A stretch of DNA of 52,055 bases. It comes from Dehalococcoidia bacterium. Its GTDB lineage: Bacteria > Chloroflexota > Dehalococcoidia > JAUSIH01. The notes beneath the pieces are model-generated. The model was not told where the DNA came from. It was given only the letters and a program-made list of their open reading frames with translations, and did not search any database. The stretch is from the NCBI GenBank assembly GCA_030648205.1, contig JAUSIH010000093.1, positions 1-52,055 on the forward strand. The letters run 5' to 3'. This document shows positions 7,944-17,103 of the stretch, one piece after another (positions within the stretch are counted from its first letter, which is position 1; every line of letters starts with the position of its first letter). A program made the position numbers and the translations under genes.

Positions 7944-10814
7944 GTGAAAAGAGCGACCATAAAGGCATTCTCTGTCTCTCTGGCCCTCATCTTTGTCATC
8001 GGTCTGCTTATGGCGGGCGTTGTCCCCGCCAGCGCGCAGGACCTGGTCATCGACGACTTCGCGTCCGGGACTGTGACGCTGTCGGCCTGCGGCAATTCAA
8101 CGTTCAACTATTACCAGAGTCCTACCATAGTCGGCGGCGCTCGCGAGTTGCAGCTGCGCGATGGACACAGCTGCGCCCTCGGGGGGAGCGCGCGCATGAG
8201 AGTCGATGCGACAGCGGGGATCGCGGAGTGGTACGGGGCCACCGCTCCCGAGGGGAGCTTTCAGTACGGCACCGAGATTGGAACCATCGATTATCCTTGG
8301 AGCCTAAGCCCCAACAAAAATAAGGGCACTCCGCTGAATCTCTCCCTGACCCTGGGCGATAAGATTCGCATCGAGATGGTGCAAGTCCAAAACCCCTTCA
8401 TTCAGATCCGGCTGCGTGACGGGGCGGGCGCGACCTATGTACAGAATTTCTCGCTGGCCGTGGGGACCAACCTTTTGCCGCTGTCCAGCTTCCCGGGTCT
8501 CACCCCGGCGGCGGCCGCCGACATCGACGGCATCAGCTTCCGAGGCTCGGCGAGCTCCGGCAACACCCCTGGCAGCGGCGATATCGTTGGCCTGTTTGCC
8601 ATCGCAGCACCAGCCAATACCCCACCCACCGTCGCGGCCACTAACGCGAGCGTCACCACTCCTGCAGGAATGCCAGCCACCAACTCGGGCACCTACAGTG
8701 ATACGGACGCCGGTCAGACCGTCGCCATCACAGCGTCGGTCGGCACCGTGACCAAGACGGGCACCAACAGCGGCACTTGGTCGTGGAGCAATCCGTCAAC
8801 GATCCCGACCTCTTACAACGTGACTGTTACGGCCAACGACGGCAACGGCGGGATCGCCACTACCAGCTTTGCCGTGACCGTTACCTCCGTCGTGTACACC
8901 AGTGGAGCTCAGGTCCAAACCTGGAATCCGATCTTCCCGAGCTCTGCATACTCGGATTGGCCTAACCAGGCTTGTGTGCCAATGCCAGCGGTCGGCCTTG
9001 GCGCCAACTGGGTGAATCCGCATAACGCCTTTTCCTTTGGAACGAACGCACACCCGTGGCAACCCACCGCTGGGTTCATAGCCGACTGGATCAACGCGTG
9101 GAGCAATTTGGGTTCCCAGGGCCCCAGCGGGCAGAGCTGGACGAAATATCAGACACAAGTCAGCGGCAACGGCAGTTTCGTGCTCAACCTGCTTGCGGAT
9201 AACTGCTCCTGGGTCTACCTCGACGGGACGCTGGTGGGCTTCCAGAATGCTAACCTGCAGCCGAGGACGTACCCTGTGACCCTGTCCGGGGCCTCCACCC
9301 TTACGTTCATCATCTTCGATGGCGGCGGTTTGGCCGGCGGCATGTATCGCCTGGAGACAAACTCCGGAAACGTTACCTTCCCGGTCATCGCAGCCGATAA
9401 CGCCTCGGTCACGACGAACCAGGGGACGCCGGCGACCAACACCGGCACCTACAGCTACGCCAACGGCGGCGGCAACGTGCCCGTCACGGCTTCCGTCGGC
9501 ACGGTCACCAAGACCGGCACCAACAGCGGTACGTGGTCATGGAGCAACCCGTCCAACGCCGCTCCGTTCGACTACGACGTGACTATCACGGCGGGCAGCG
9601 GTCCCGCTGCCTTCACGCAGTTCCATGTGCATGTGGTCACGAACGCGCCGCCCACGGTGTCCGCCGCCAGCGCTTCCGTCAGCGTCAACGAAGGCTTAAC
9701 GGCAGCCAACACCGGCTCCTACAACGACTCTGATGCTATTCAGACCGTCGCCATCACAGCGTCGGTCGGCACCGTCACCAAGACGGGCACCAACAGCGGC
9801 ACATGGAGCTGGAGCAATCCCGCGCCAGACGGCCCTTCTAACTACAACGTGACCATCACGGCCAACGACGGCAACGGCGGCGTGACTACGACGACCTTTG
9901 CCATCGCCGTCACCAACGTGAACCCGACGGCGAACGCCGGACCGGACGTCACCCAGTTCTGGGGCCTGTTGGTGACGCTCACCGGCGCCGGCGCGGACGT
10001 CAGCCCGATTGACGTGGCTGCGGGCCTCATCGCCACGTGGATCTTCGGCGACGGCCCGGGCACGGCCTCCGGATTCAGCGTCACGCACACCTACGCCGCT
10101 CCAGGCGGCTACACCGCCACGCTGACCGTCAAGGACAAGGACGGCGGCACGGGCTCGGACACGGCGCTGGCCACCATCAAGAAGCGCGGGACCAGCGTGG
10201 CCTACACCGGCGCCACGACGTCCACCTTTGGCTTCGGCGCGACCCTCTCCGCGAAGCTGACGGACGTGGTGGACGCGGGCACGGCCCTGCTGGGCGGCCG
10301 CGCGATCACCTTCACGGTGAACGGCAACACCATCACGGCGACCACGAACGCGAGCGGCGTGGCCACGGCGACGGCGCCGGCGCTGCTGATGCCGGGGACG
10401 TACCCGGTGGCGGTGGCCTTCGCCGAGGACGGCTACTATCTCGCCTCGACGGCGCAGGGGACCCTGACCGTCCAGAACACGGTGGGCGGCAAGGTCACGG
10501 CGGGCACGCTGCGGTCGGCCAACAATGGCCGGGGCGGGTTCAACGTCCAGGCGGACGGCACGGGCGTGAAGGGTGAACTGGAGTTCCAGAACAACACAGT
10601 GAACTTCCACGCGCCGACGATGACCGCGCTGGGCGTCTCGCCGGACAAGAAGAAGGCGTGGTTCGCAGGCGTGGGCAAGGACGGCGCGCCGTTCGTAGCC
10701 TACGTGGAGGACAACGGCGAGCCGGGCCGCAACGACAAGTACCAGATCTGGATAGGGGGCACGTCGCAGAACGGCGACGGATCGCTGACGGGAGGCAACG
10801 TCCAGATACACTAG
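7944..10814 (+). CDS. Secreted multi-domain Ig-like/PKD protein
   Basis: 956 residues from GTG 7944, chosen because AAAGGAG sits six bases before it; an in-frame ATG at 7926 has no such site. The N-terminus is a typical signal peptide (KR..., hydrophobic core, A-S-A-Q cleavage). Then follow: a ~180-residue beta-rich region; three Ig-like repeats sharing 'VGTVTKTGTNSGTWSWSNP'; an inserted lectin/PA14-like stretch between repeats 1 and 2; a PKD domain ('WIFGDGPG', 'FSVTHTYAAPGGYTATL'); a bacterial Ig-like domain ('VTVNGNTITATTNASGVA'-like); and a C-terminal beta domain with 'KKAWFAGVGKDG'. No sorting signal is seen, so it is probably secreted or cell-surface associated. Role unknown; adhesion or matrix is plausible. 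Strong promoters and a terminator frame it as a single-gene unit. Confidence 0.9.
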   Translation: MKRATIKAFSVSLALIFVIGLLMAGVVPASAQDLVIDDFASGTVTLSACGNSTFNYYQSPTIVGGARELQLRDGHSCALGGSARMRVDATAGIAEWYGATAPEGSFQYGTEIGTIDYPWSLSPNKNKGTPLNLSLTLGDKIRIEMVQVQNPFIQIRLRDGAGATYVQNFSLAVGTNLLPLSSFPGLTPAAAADIDGISFRGSASSGNTPGSGDIVGLFAIAAPANTPPTVAATNASVTTPAGMPATNSGTYSDTDAGQTVAITASVGTVTKTGTNSGTWSWSNPSTIPTSYNVTVTANDGNGGIATTSFAVTVTSVVYTSGAQVQTWNPIFPSSAYSDWPNQACVPMPAVGLGANWVNPHNAFSFGTNAHPWQPTAGFIADWINAWSNLGSQGPSGQSWTKYQTQVSGNGSFVLNLLADNCSWVYLDGTLVGFQNANLQPRTYPVTLSGASTLTFIIFDGGGLAGGMYRLETNSGNVTFPVIAADNASVTTNQGTPATNTGTYSYANGGGNVPVTASVGTVTKTGTNSGTWSWSNPSNAAPFDYDVTITAGSGPAAFTQFHVHVVTNAPPTVSAASASVSVNEGLTAANTGSYNDSDAIQTVAITASVGTVTKTGTNSGTWSWSNPAPDGPSNYNVTITANDGNGGVTTTTFAIAVTNVNPTANAGPDVTQFWGLLVTLTGAGADVSPIDVAAGLIATWIFGDGPGTASGFSVTHTYAAPGGYTATLTVKDKDGGTGSDTALATIKKRGTSVAYTGATTSTFGFGATLSAKLTDVVDAGTALLGGRAITFTVNGNTITATTNASGVATATAPALLMPGTYPVAVAFAEDGYYLASTAQGTLTVQNTVGGKVTAGTLRSANNGRGGFNVQADGTGVKGELEFQNNTVNFHAPTMTALGVSPDKKKAWFAGVGKDGAPFVAYVEDNGEPGRNDKYQIWIGGTSQNGDGSLTGGNVQIH
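8715..9884 (+). repeat. Three internal coding repeats
   Basis: Copies lie at about 8715-8856, 9482-9553 and 9741-9884. The first and third are nearly identical in DNA over ~80 bases, beginning CAGACCGTCGCCATCACAGC in both, which points to recent duplication or gene conversion. The middle copy is more diverged at third positions. Confidence 0.85.
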
Positions 10815-10843
10815 GCGAGTAGGCAAAAACAGCGCCTGACGTA

Positions 10844-10878
10844 GAGACGGGCCTGGTCATCATGACCAGGCCCGTCTC
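10844..10878 (+). terminator. Hairpin terminator
   Basis: GAGACGGGCCTGGTCAT and its reverse complement ATGACCAGGCCCGTCTC flank one base, giving a very stable stem 30 bases after the stop of the secreted-protein gene. No T-run follows, so it may work without one or act in both directions for the converging gene remnant. Confidence 0.7.
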
Positions 10879-10908
10879 ATTGCGTCGCTGAAGCGTTGGC
10901 GCGGCGGC

Positions 10909-11279
10909 CTACACGTCGAAGATGACGCGGACGCGCGCGGGCGGGCCGTCCTCCACCAGCAGCATGTGGTACGTCGCCGCCTTCACTGCGGCGCGGATAT
11001 CGTGGCGGGCGCGGAGGTGCGCGCCGTCCATCTCCAGCACCTCCGCGCGGCGCACGAGAAACCCCTGCGTGTCGAACAGGAACACCAGTTCGTTCAGGAA
11101 TTCGACGAGCAGCGCCTCGCGGTCCGGCGCCTCCGCGGCACCTCGCGCGTCTCGCGCTCGCGCACCGCGTCCAGGTCGGTCATCGTGGCCGTCAGGCCCT
11201 GCGCCGCGTTGGCGAACGCCTCCGCGAGCGTGGCCCCGTGCGCGTGGCCCCGTGCGCGACGATGCCCCCTCGCGGCCAT
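10909..11279 (-). pseudogene. Archease pseudogene (RtcB cofactor), frameshifted
   Basis: The C-terminal 60 residues are clear archease: 'LVEFLNELVFLFDTQGFL', 'IRAAVKAATYHMLLV', 'VIFDV'. The N-terminal half ('HGATLAEAFANAAQGL', 'MTDLDAVRERETREV') lies in a different frame. About one base is missing near 11130. Further upstream a 14-bp tandem duplication (11229-11242 and 11243-11256) shifts the frame again, and the usual start (H-T-A-D-x-G) is absent. Archease activates RtcB and widens its cofactor use; the intact rtcB is at 3726-5186. Several independent lesions favour true decay, though assembly error should be excluded. Confidence 0.8.
11229..11256. repeat. 14-bp tandem duplication
   Basis: CGTGGCCCCGTGCG occurs twice head to tail. 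It lies inside the archease remnant and changes its frame by two bases. Removing one copy restores an 'IVAHGATLAEAF' reading typical of the family. Confidence 0.85.
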
Positions 11280-11423
11280 TATAGCAAGAGCGGACCACGT
11301 CCCCCATCCGGAAGGCAGGCGTGTTCTGTCACAACGCATGGTGCAGGCGCGCGGCCCCTCGAAAGGTGCTGGGAACCCTCGGTTCCCAGCCGGGGGCACG
11401 GGGGTGTCCCCCGTCGTTCTCTT

Positions 11424-11469
11424 CCTCCCCCTCTCCAAAATTTGGTGTGGGGGACCGTGGGGGTGAGGT
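11424..11469. repeat. Family B repeat, degenerate (copy 3)
   Basis: CCTCCCCCTCTCC is followed by a disrupted loop and GGGGGACCGTGGGGGTGAGG. A small perfect hairpin (GGGAACC CTC GGTTCCC, near 11369) and GGGGGTGTCCCCC lie just upstream. Otherwise the gap 11280-11555 holds only the promoter below. Confidence 0.6.
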
Positions 11470-11479
11470 CGGAAAGCGG

Positions 11480-11508
11480 TTGCGGGCCGTATCTCGGCAG
11501 GGTAAGAT
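11480..11508 (+). promoter_or_regulatory. Probable promoter of the M1 peptidase gene
   Basis: TTGCGG (11480-11485), 17-base spacer, TAAGAT (11503-11508), about 48 bases before the ATG at 11556. Confidence 0.5.
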
Positions 11509-11555
11509 GGACAGCTAGACCCTCGAAATACATCAATTTCGCCCTGGAGGCCCGC

Positions 11556-14198
11556 ATGTTGCTGCGACCCTTTCCCTGGGACGACCTGCCCAATCTCTAC
11601 GACAGCTTCCGCTGCGGACGCTCGACGGAGTGGGCCGCCCGCGGCAAGCCCTTCGCCATGCCCGGCGTGGACAAGCCGCACTATGCGCCCGACCGCCTGT
11701 GCGACGTCCGGCACATCAAGCTGGAGGTCGCCTTGGACTTCAAGCGCAAGCGCATCTCCGGCGTCGCGTCGCACACGCTGGCCGCCGTCAACGACGGCCT
11801 CACCGCGCTAGACTTGGACAGCATTGACCTGGACATCAAGGCGGTGCGCCTGGGCGGCAAGCCGCTGGCGTTCGATGTGCGGCAGGACAAGCTCCACGTG
11901 GAGCTAGGCCGGCCCTGCAAGGCGGGCGAGGAGTTCGTCCTTGCCGTCCAGTACGAGGGCAGCCCCCGGCGCGGCCTCTACTTCAACGCGCCGGACAAGC
12001 ACTACCCCAAGAGGCCGCTCCAGGCCTGGACCCAGGGCGAGGACATGGACTCCCGCTTCTGGTATCCCTGCTTCGACTTCCCGAACCAGAAGGCCACCAG
12101 CGAGGTCATCGCCACGGTGCCGGAGCCATTCGTCGCGCTCTCCAACGGACGCCTGGTCAAGACCACCAGGAACGCCAAAGGCAAAACCCGGACATACCGC
12201 TGGCTCCAGGACAAGCCCCACGCCAACTACCTGATAACGCTCGTGGCGGGCGACTACGCCCAGGTGAAGGGCAAGGCGGGCAGGGTGCCGCTTGATTACT
12301 ACGTGCCACGAGGCAGGGAGAAGGACGTGGAGCGCGCCTTTGGCCGGACGCCGGAGATGGTCCGGTTTTTCGCCTCCAAGATCGGCGTGCCGTACCCGTG
12401 GGACAAGTACGCCCAGATCGTCGTGGCGGACTTCATCTTCGGCGGCATGGAGAACACCAGCGCCACGACCCTGACGGACAACGCGCTGTTCGACAAGCGC
12501 GCGGCCATTGACTACGACGTGGACGGTCTCATCGCCCACGAGCTGGCCCACCAGTGGTGGGGCGATCTGCTCACCTGCCACGACTGGTCCCACGCCTGGC
12601 TCAACGAGGGCTTCGCCACCTACTTCGACGCCCTGTTCAAGGAGCACCACCGGGGCCAGGACGAGTTCCGCTACCAGATGCTCATGAACGCGCGGGGCTA
12701 CATGATGGAGGACGCGAGCCGCTATCGCAGGCCCATCGTCACCAACGTGTACGCCGAGCCTATAGACATCTTCGACCGGCACCTGTACGAGAAGGGCTCC
12801 CTCGTGCTGCACATGCTGCGCTACGTCCTGGGAGACGACCTGTTCTGGAAGGCGCTGGGCCACTACTGCCGCACGTTCCGGGGCAAGACGGTCGTGACCA
12901 AAGACCTGGAACGCAGCATCGAGGAGACGACCGGGCGCAATCTGAGCTGGTTCTTCGACGAGTGGGTCTACAAGGGCGGCCATCCCAACTTCAAGGTGGC
13001 CTATGCCTGGGACGACGCCACGAAGAGCGCCTCCCTGTCCGTCTCCCAGACCCAGGAGGTGGACAGCCTCACGTCGCTCTTCCGCATGCCCGTGGACATC
13101 TCCTTCGCCACGTCGCAGGGCGAGCGCGTCACGCGCGTGCAGATTGAGCAGAAGGAGCACACCTTCTACTTTCCCCTGCCGGAGAAGCCCCTCATGGTGC
13201 GCTTCGACCCCGGCAACTGGGTGCTGAAGACGGTGGACTTCTCGCCGCCGAAGGAGATGCTGCTGCACCAGCTCAAGAACGACGACGACGTCACGGGCCG
13301 TATCGCCGCGGCGCAGGCGCTCGCCAAGCTGGGTGGACAGGACGTCATCGCGGCGCTCAAGGAGGCGGTGGTCAAGGACGGCTTCTGGGGCGTGCAGGCG
13401 GAGGCCGCCCGCGCGCTGGGCCAGATGAAGAGCGAGGCGGCCATGCAGGCGCTCATCGAGGCGCTGCCGCGGGTGTCGCGCCCCCGGGCGCGGCGCGGCG
13501 TCGTGGGCGCGCTGGGCGAATACAAGGACGAGGCGGCGGCGTCCGCGCTGCTCCCATTCGCGGCGCGCGACAAGAGCTACTTCGTGGAGGCGGAGGCGGC
13601 GCGCGCCCTGGGCAGGACGCGGGACAAGCGCGCCTATGAGGCGCTGGAGAAGGCGCTGTCCAGGGAGTCGTACGCGGAGGTCATCCGCGCGGGCGCCCTC
13701 GACGGCCTCGCCGAGCTGCGCGAGGAGAAGGCCATTCCGCTGCTGACCGAGTGGACGCGGCAGGGCAAGCCGCAGCAGGCCCGCTCGCCCGCCGTCCTCG
13801 CACTGGGCAAGCTCGGCGAGGGCAAGAAAGAGGTGCTGGAGCGCCTGGTGGACATGGTGAACGACCCCTGGCTGCGCGTGCGCCTCTCGACGATTGAGGC
13901 GCTGGCCATCTTGAAGGACGTGAAGGCCATCCCCGCGCTGGACGCGCAGGTGACGCGCGACCTGGATGGCAGGGTCAAGCGCGCCGGGCGGGAGGCCATC
14001 GCGCGGATCCGCGAGGGCAAGGACCGCACGGACGACGTGAAGAAGCTGCGCGACGACTTCGATAAGATGGCGGAGGAGAACAAGAAGCTGCGCGACCGCC
14101 TGGACAAGCTGGAGGCGAAACCATCCGAGCAGCCGAAGCCCAGGGCAGAGGAGAAGCCGGCGCGCAGGCCGAAGCCCGCCGCCAAGAAAAAGGGCTAG
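11556..14198 (+). CDS. M1 family metallo-aminopeptidase with C-terminal HEAT repeats
   Basis: 880 residues. M1 zinc aminopeptidases remove N-terminal residues from peptides. The exopeptidase motif GGMEN is at about residue 296. The zinc site HELAH is at about 328 with the distal Glu in 'NEGFATY' near 350. Residues ~570-815 are HEAT-like helical repeats ('AAAQALAKLGG', 'AEAARALG...'), then a short coiled coil (~825-850) and a Lys/Pro-rich tail. No signal peptide is visible, so it is probably cytoplasmic. The start ATG 11556 has CTGGAGG five bases upstream; an earlier in-frame start would add a repeat-derived extension. The TAG stop lies within the first bases of a family A element (14195-14296), so the end of the reading frame may have been set or preserved by that insertion. 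Confidence 0.95.
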   Translation: MLLRPFPWDDLPNLYDSFRCGRSTEWAARGKPFAMPGVDKPHYAPDRLCDVRHIKLEVALDFKRKRISGVASHTLAAVNDGLTALDLDSIDLDIKAVRLGGKPLAFDVRQDKLHVELGRPCKAGEEFVLAVQYEGSPRRGLYFNAPDKHYPKRPLQAWTQGEDMDSRFWYPCFDFPNQKATSEVIATVPEPFVALSNGRLVKTTRNAKGKTRTYRWLQDKPHANYLITLVAGDYAQVKGKAGRVPLDYYVPRGREKDVERAFGRTPEMVRFFASKIGVPYPWDKYAQIVVADFIFGGMENTSATTLTDNALFDKRAAIDYDVDGLIAHELAHQWWGDLLTCHDWSHAWLNEGFATYFDALFKEHHRGQDEFRYQMLMNARGYMMEDASRYRRPIVTNVYAEPIDIFDRHLYEKGSLVLHMLRYVLGDDLFWKALGHYCRTFRGKTVVTKDLERSIEETTGRNLSWFFDEWVYKGGHPNFKVAYAWDDATKSASLSVSQTQEVDSLTSLFRMPVDISFATSQGERVTRVQIEQKEHTFYFPLPEKPLMVRFDPGNWVLKTVDFSPPKEMLLHQLKNDDDVTGRIAAAQALAKLGGQDVIAALKEAVVKDGFWGVQAEAARALGQMKSEAAMQALIEALPRVSRPRARRGVVGALGEYKDEAAASALLPFAARDKSYFVEAEAARALGRTRDKRAYEALEKALSRESYAEVIRAGALDGLAELREEKAIPLLTEWTRQGKPQQARSPAVLALGKLGEGKKEVLERLVDMVNDPWLRVRLSTIEALAILKDVKAIPALDAQVTRDLDGRVKRAGREAIARIREGKDRTDDVKKLRDDFDKMAEENKKLRDRLDKLEAKPSEQPKPRAEEKPARRPKPAAKKKG

Positions 14199-14296
14199 CG
14201 TGGTGTCCCCGAAGTTCGCGACCAGTGTCATTGCGAGAAGGCGCAGCCGACGAAGCAATGACACTTTGTACACAGATTTCAGGGACGGAACACTAG
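14195..14296. repeat. Family A miniature inverted-repeat element (copy 1)
   Basis: The left end reads CTAGCGTGGTGTCCCCGAAG and the right end, read inverted, CTAGTGTTCCGTCCCTGAA. Inside lies the inverted pair GTGTCATTGCGAG / GCAATGACAC. It carries no coding sequence. It begins at the TAG stop of the peptidase gene. Confidence 0.75.
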
Positions 14297-14505
14297 CGGG
14301 GAAGGGGCGGGAACCCGCGGTTTCCCCGCCCTGCTTCTGCCGCGACCGCGAGTGCGCTACAATAGTGCCCGCGGGACGCCCCTGAAGGAGAGATCCCTCG
14401 TCCTTTCGGCGAAGGGCTCGAAATGACAGCGATAAGCGCTCATCCTGAGCCTGTCGAAAGGTGCGCGGACAACTACAGAGCCTATCACTCAAGGGAGGAA
14501 GCGCC
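14297..14505. other. Gene-free gap upstream of the molybdoenzyme
   Basis: Holds a possible -10 box (TACAAT, 14358-14363, no good -35) and further degenerate repeat pieces (CGTCCTTTCGGCGAAGGGCTCG; CTCATCCTGAGCCTGTCGAAAG). No gene is seen. Confidence 0.5.
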
Positions 14506-16815
14506 ATGACCACCACAGTCGAGAAGAAGACCGAGGGGAAGGCTCCCCTGAAGGTCGTTGGCACGCGGCCCATCCGCCACGACAGCCTGGACAAGGTCAC
14601 CGGCCGCGCCAGGTTCGGCGCCGACATTGACATGGCCGGGATGCTGCACGGCAAAGTCCTCCGCAGCCCCCACGCGCATGCCCGCATCCGCTCCATTGAC
14701 GTCCGCAAGGCGCTGGCCCTGCCCGGCGTCAAGGCCGTCGTCACCGCCAGGGACCTGCCCATCATAAAGGACGCGGTCGTTGACTTCGGCGAGACGCAGG
14801 GCAACGCCCGGATGCTGGCGGAGAACGTGCTGGCGCACGCCAAGGCGCTGTACGTCGGGCACGCCGTCGCGGCGGTGGCCGCCACCAGCCCGCACATCGC
14901 GGAGGAGGCCCTGAAGCTCATCGAGGTGGACTACGAGGTGCTGCCTCCCGTCATGAACGTCCGCGACGCGATGAAGGACGGAGCGCCCCTTCTGCACGAC
15001 GACATGACTCTCAGGAACGTCGCTGAGCGGTTCGCGCGCGGGACGGACACGGGCATCAAGAGCAACATAGCGAGCCACATTCAGTTCAAGCGCGGCGACC
15101 TGGAGAAGGGGTTCCAGGAGGCCGCCGTCGTCGTGGAGCGCGAGTTCAACACGCGCACCGTCCACCAGGGCTACATTGAGCCGCACGTCTCCACGGCCTA
15201 CTGGGCGCCGGACGGCCACATCACCGTCTGGACCAGCACACAGGGAGCCTTCGGCATCCGCGACCAGACCGCCGCGATGCTTGACGTTCCGCCGTCCACG
15301 GTCAAGGTCGTGCCAATGGAGATAGGCGGCGGCTTCGGCGGCAAGATCAACACCTACCTTGACCCGGTGGCCGCCCTCCTGTCGCGCAAGAGCGGCCAGC
15401 CCGTCAAAATGGTGATGACGCGGAAGGAGGTCTTCGAGGCCACGGGCCCGACCTCCGCCTCGTACATGCGCGCTAAAATAGGCGCGGCGAAGGACGGCCG
15501 CATCACGGCGGCCCAGCTTTACCTGGCCTTCGAGGCGGGCGCGTTCCCCGGCTCGCCGGTGGGCGCGGGCGCGGGCACCGGCCTGGCCCCCTACAAGATT
15601 GACAACCTGCTGGTGGACGGCTACGACGTGGTGGTCAACAAGCCCAAAGTCGCAGCCTACCGCGCACCCGGCTCGCCGCAGGCCGCCTTCGCCGTCGAGA
15701 CCGTCGTGGACGAGCTGGCCGAGAAGCTGGGCATGGACCCCCTGGAGTTCCGGCTGAAGAACGCGACCAAAGAGGGCGACCGGCTCCCCAGCGGCGTGCA
15801 GATGCCGCCCGTGGGATACATCGAAATGTTGCAGGCGATGAAGCAGCACCCGCACTACAGCGCGCCGCTCTCCGGGCCGAACCGGGGCCGTGGCGTCGCG
15901 GTGGGCTACTGGCACAACGCCGGCTTCTCGTCGTCCGCCACGCTCAGTGTCAACGCCGACGGCAAGGTCAGCCTCGTCACCGGCTCCGTGGACATCGGCG
16001 GGACGCGCACCGCCGTCGCCATGCAGGCCGCCGAGGTGCTTGGCATCCGCGCCGAGGACGTGATGCCCACTGTGGGCGACACCGACTCCGTCGGCTGGAC
16101 GGGCGTCACCGGCGGCAGCCGGACCGCCTTCTCGACGGGACTGGCCGCCATCGCCGCGGCGGAGGACGTCAAGCGCCAGATGATCGCCCGCGCGGCGCTC
16201 CTGTGGGAGACGCAGCCCCAGGACGTGGCGGTCAGGGACGGCGTGTTCGTCTCGACGAAGAACCCTCAGAGCAGGCTGACCTTCAAGGAGCTGGCGGGCA
16301 AGCTCATGCGCACCGGCGGGCCGGTGTCTGCCTCCGCCTCCTCCAACCCACGGAAGGTCAGCCCCGCCGTCGCGGGACTCATCGTGGACGTGGAGGTGGA
16401 CACGGACACGGGCAAGACCACTCTGCTGCGCTGCACCGCCTTCCAGGAGGTGGGCAAGGCCGCGCATCCCACCTACGTCGAGGGCCAGACGCAGGGCGGC
16501 ACGGCGCAGGCCCTCGGCTGGGCGCTGAACGAGGAGTACGTCTGGAGCAAGGACGGCGTCATGCTCAACTCCACGTGGCTCGACTACCGCATGCCCACCA
16601 GCCTTGACCTTCCCATGATCGAGGCGGTGCTTGTCGAGGTGGGGAACCCGGCCCATCCCTTCGGCATACGTGGCGTCGGCGAGGTCTCCATCGTCCCGCC
16701 CCTGGCCGCCGTTGCCAACGCCGTCCACAAGGCCATCGGCGTCCGCATGCGCGACCTGCCCATGTCGCCGGAGGCCGTCCGCCGCGCCATCGAGGCGAAA
16801 AGCGCCACGGGGTAG
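14506..16815 (+). CDS. Xanthine dehydrogenase-family molybdopterin-binding subunit
   Basis: 769 residues. This is the molybdenum-cofactor subunit of xanthine oxidase-type hydroxylases, which insert oxygen from water into a C-H bond of heterocycles or aldehydes. Hallmarks are 'DKVTGRARFGADI' at the start, the cofactor loop GGGFGGK at about residue 275, 'AYRAPGSPQAAFA' near 385, 'GSVDIGGTRT', and the catalytic Glu in 'GVGEVS' (about 726). The AYxCSFR loop of form I CO dehydrogenase is absent. FAD- and Fe-S-subunit genes, usually adjacent, are not here, so electron transfer partners must be encoded elsewhere. ATG 14506 follows AAGGGAGGAA. A MoaD-like gene follows after seven bases. The substrate cannot be told from sequence. 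Confidence 0.93.
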   Translation: MTTTVEKKTEGKAPLKVVGTRPIRHDSLDKVTGRARFGADIDMAGMLHGKVLRSPHAHARIRSIDVRKALALPGVKAVVTARDLPIIKDAVVDFGETQGNARMLAENVLAHAKALYVGHAVAAVAATSPHIAEEALKLIEVDYEVLPPVMNVRDAMKDGAPLLHDDMTLRNVAERFARGTDTGIKSNIASHIQFKRGDLEKGFQEAAVVVEREFNTRTVHQGYIEPHVSTAYWAPDGHITVWTSTQGAFGIRDQTAAMLDVPPSTVKVVPMEIGGGFGGKINTYLDPVAALLSRKSGQPVKMVMTRKEVFEATGPTSASYMRAKIGAAKDGRITAAQLYLAFEAGAFPGSPVGAGAGTGLAPYKIDNLLVDGYDVVVNKPKVAAYRAPGSPQAAFAVETVVDELAEKLGMDPLEFRLKNATKEGDRLPSGVQMPPVGYIEMLQAMKQHPHYSAPLSGPNRGRGVAVGYWHNAGFSSSATLSVNADGKVSLVTGSVDIGGTRTAVAMQAAEVLGIRAEDVMPTVGDTDSVGWTGVTGGSRTAFSTGLAAIAAAEDVKRQMIARAALLWETQPQDVAVRDGVFVSTKNPQSRLTFKELAGKLMRTGGPVSASASSNPRKVSPAVAGLIVDVEVDTDTGKTTLLRCTAFQEVGKAAHPTYVEGQTQGGTAQALGWALNEEYVWSKDGVMLNSTWLDYRMPTSLDLPMIEAVLVEVGNPAHPFGIRGVGEVSIVPPLAAVANAVHKAIGVRMRDLPMSPEAVRRAIEAKSATG

Positions 16816-16822
16816 GCCGGTT

Positions 16823-17089
16823 ATGGCTGTCGTGTGGATACCGTCCCTGCTGCGGAAGCACACGGGCGGCGCGGAGCGGGTGAGGGTGGAGGGCGCGACG
16901 CTGCGTCAGGTCGTCGCCAACCTGTGTGCGCGCTACCCGGGCGTCAGGCCGCGGCTGCTGACCGAGGACGGACAGTTGCAGTCGGGCATGGCCGTTGCCA
17001 TTGACGGCGAGACGAACCACCTGGGCCTGCTGGAGCCTGTGCGCGAGGACTCAGAGGTCCACTTCATCCCCGCCGTCTCCGGCGGGTAG
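16823..17089 (+). CDS. MoaD/ThiS-family ubiquitin-like sulfur carrier
   Basis: 88 residues: 'MAVVWIPSLLRK' beta-strand start, 'GATLRQVVANL', 'EVHFIPAVSGG' end. The C-terminal Gly-Gly is the site where MoaD- and ThiS-type carriers are adenylated and thiocarboxylated. It lies seven bases downstream of the molybdoenzyme gene, which suggests a role in supplying sulfur for molybdopterin or for the sulfido ligand of that enzyme, or a specific tagging function. A MoaD role is known for the family; the link to this enzyme is inference from context. Confidence 0.85.
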   Translation: MAVVWIPSLLRKHTGGAERVRVEGATLRQVVANLCARYPGVRPRLLTEDGQLQSGMAVAIDGETNHLGLLEPVREDSEVHFIPAVSGG

Positions 17090-17103
17090 CGTAGCGCGAG
17101 CGG

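Noticed and set aside
11904-14921. 1005-codon open frame on the minus strand
   Set aside because: Antisense to the M1 peptidase and the start of the molybdoenzyme gene; composition is typical of a GC shadow frame.
14485-16863. 792-codon open frame on the minus strand
   Set aside because: Shadow of the molybdoenzyme gene; His/Arg/Gly-rich with no family motifs.
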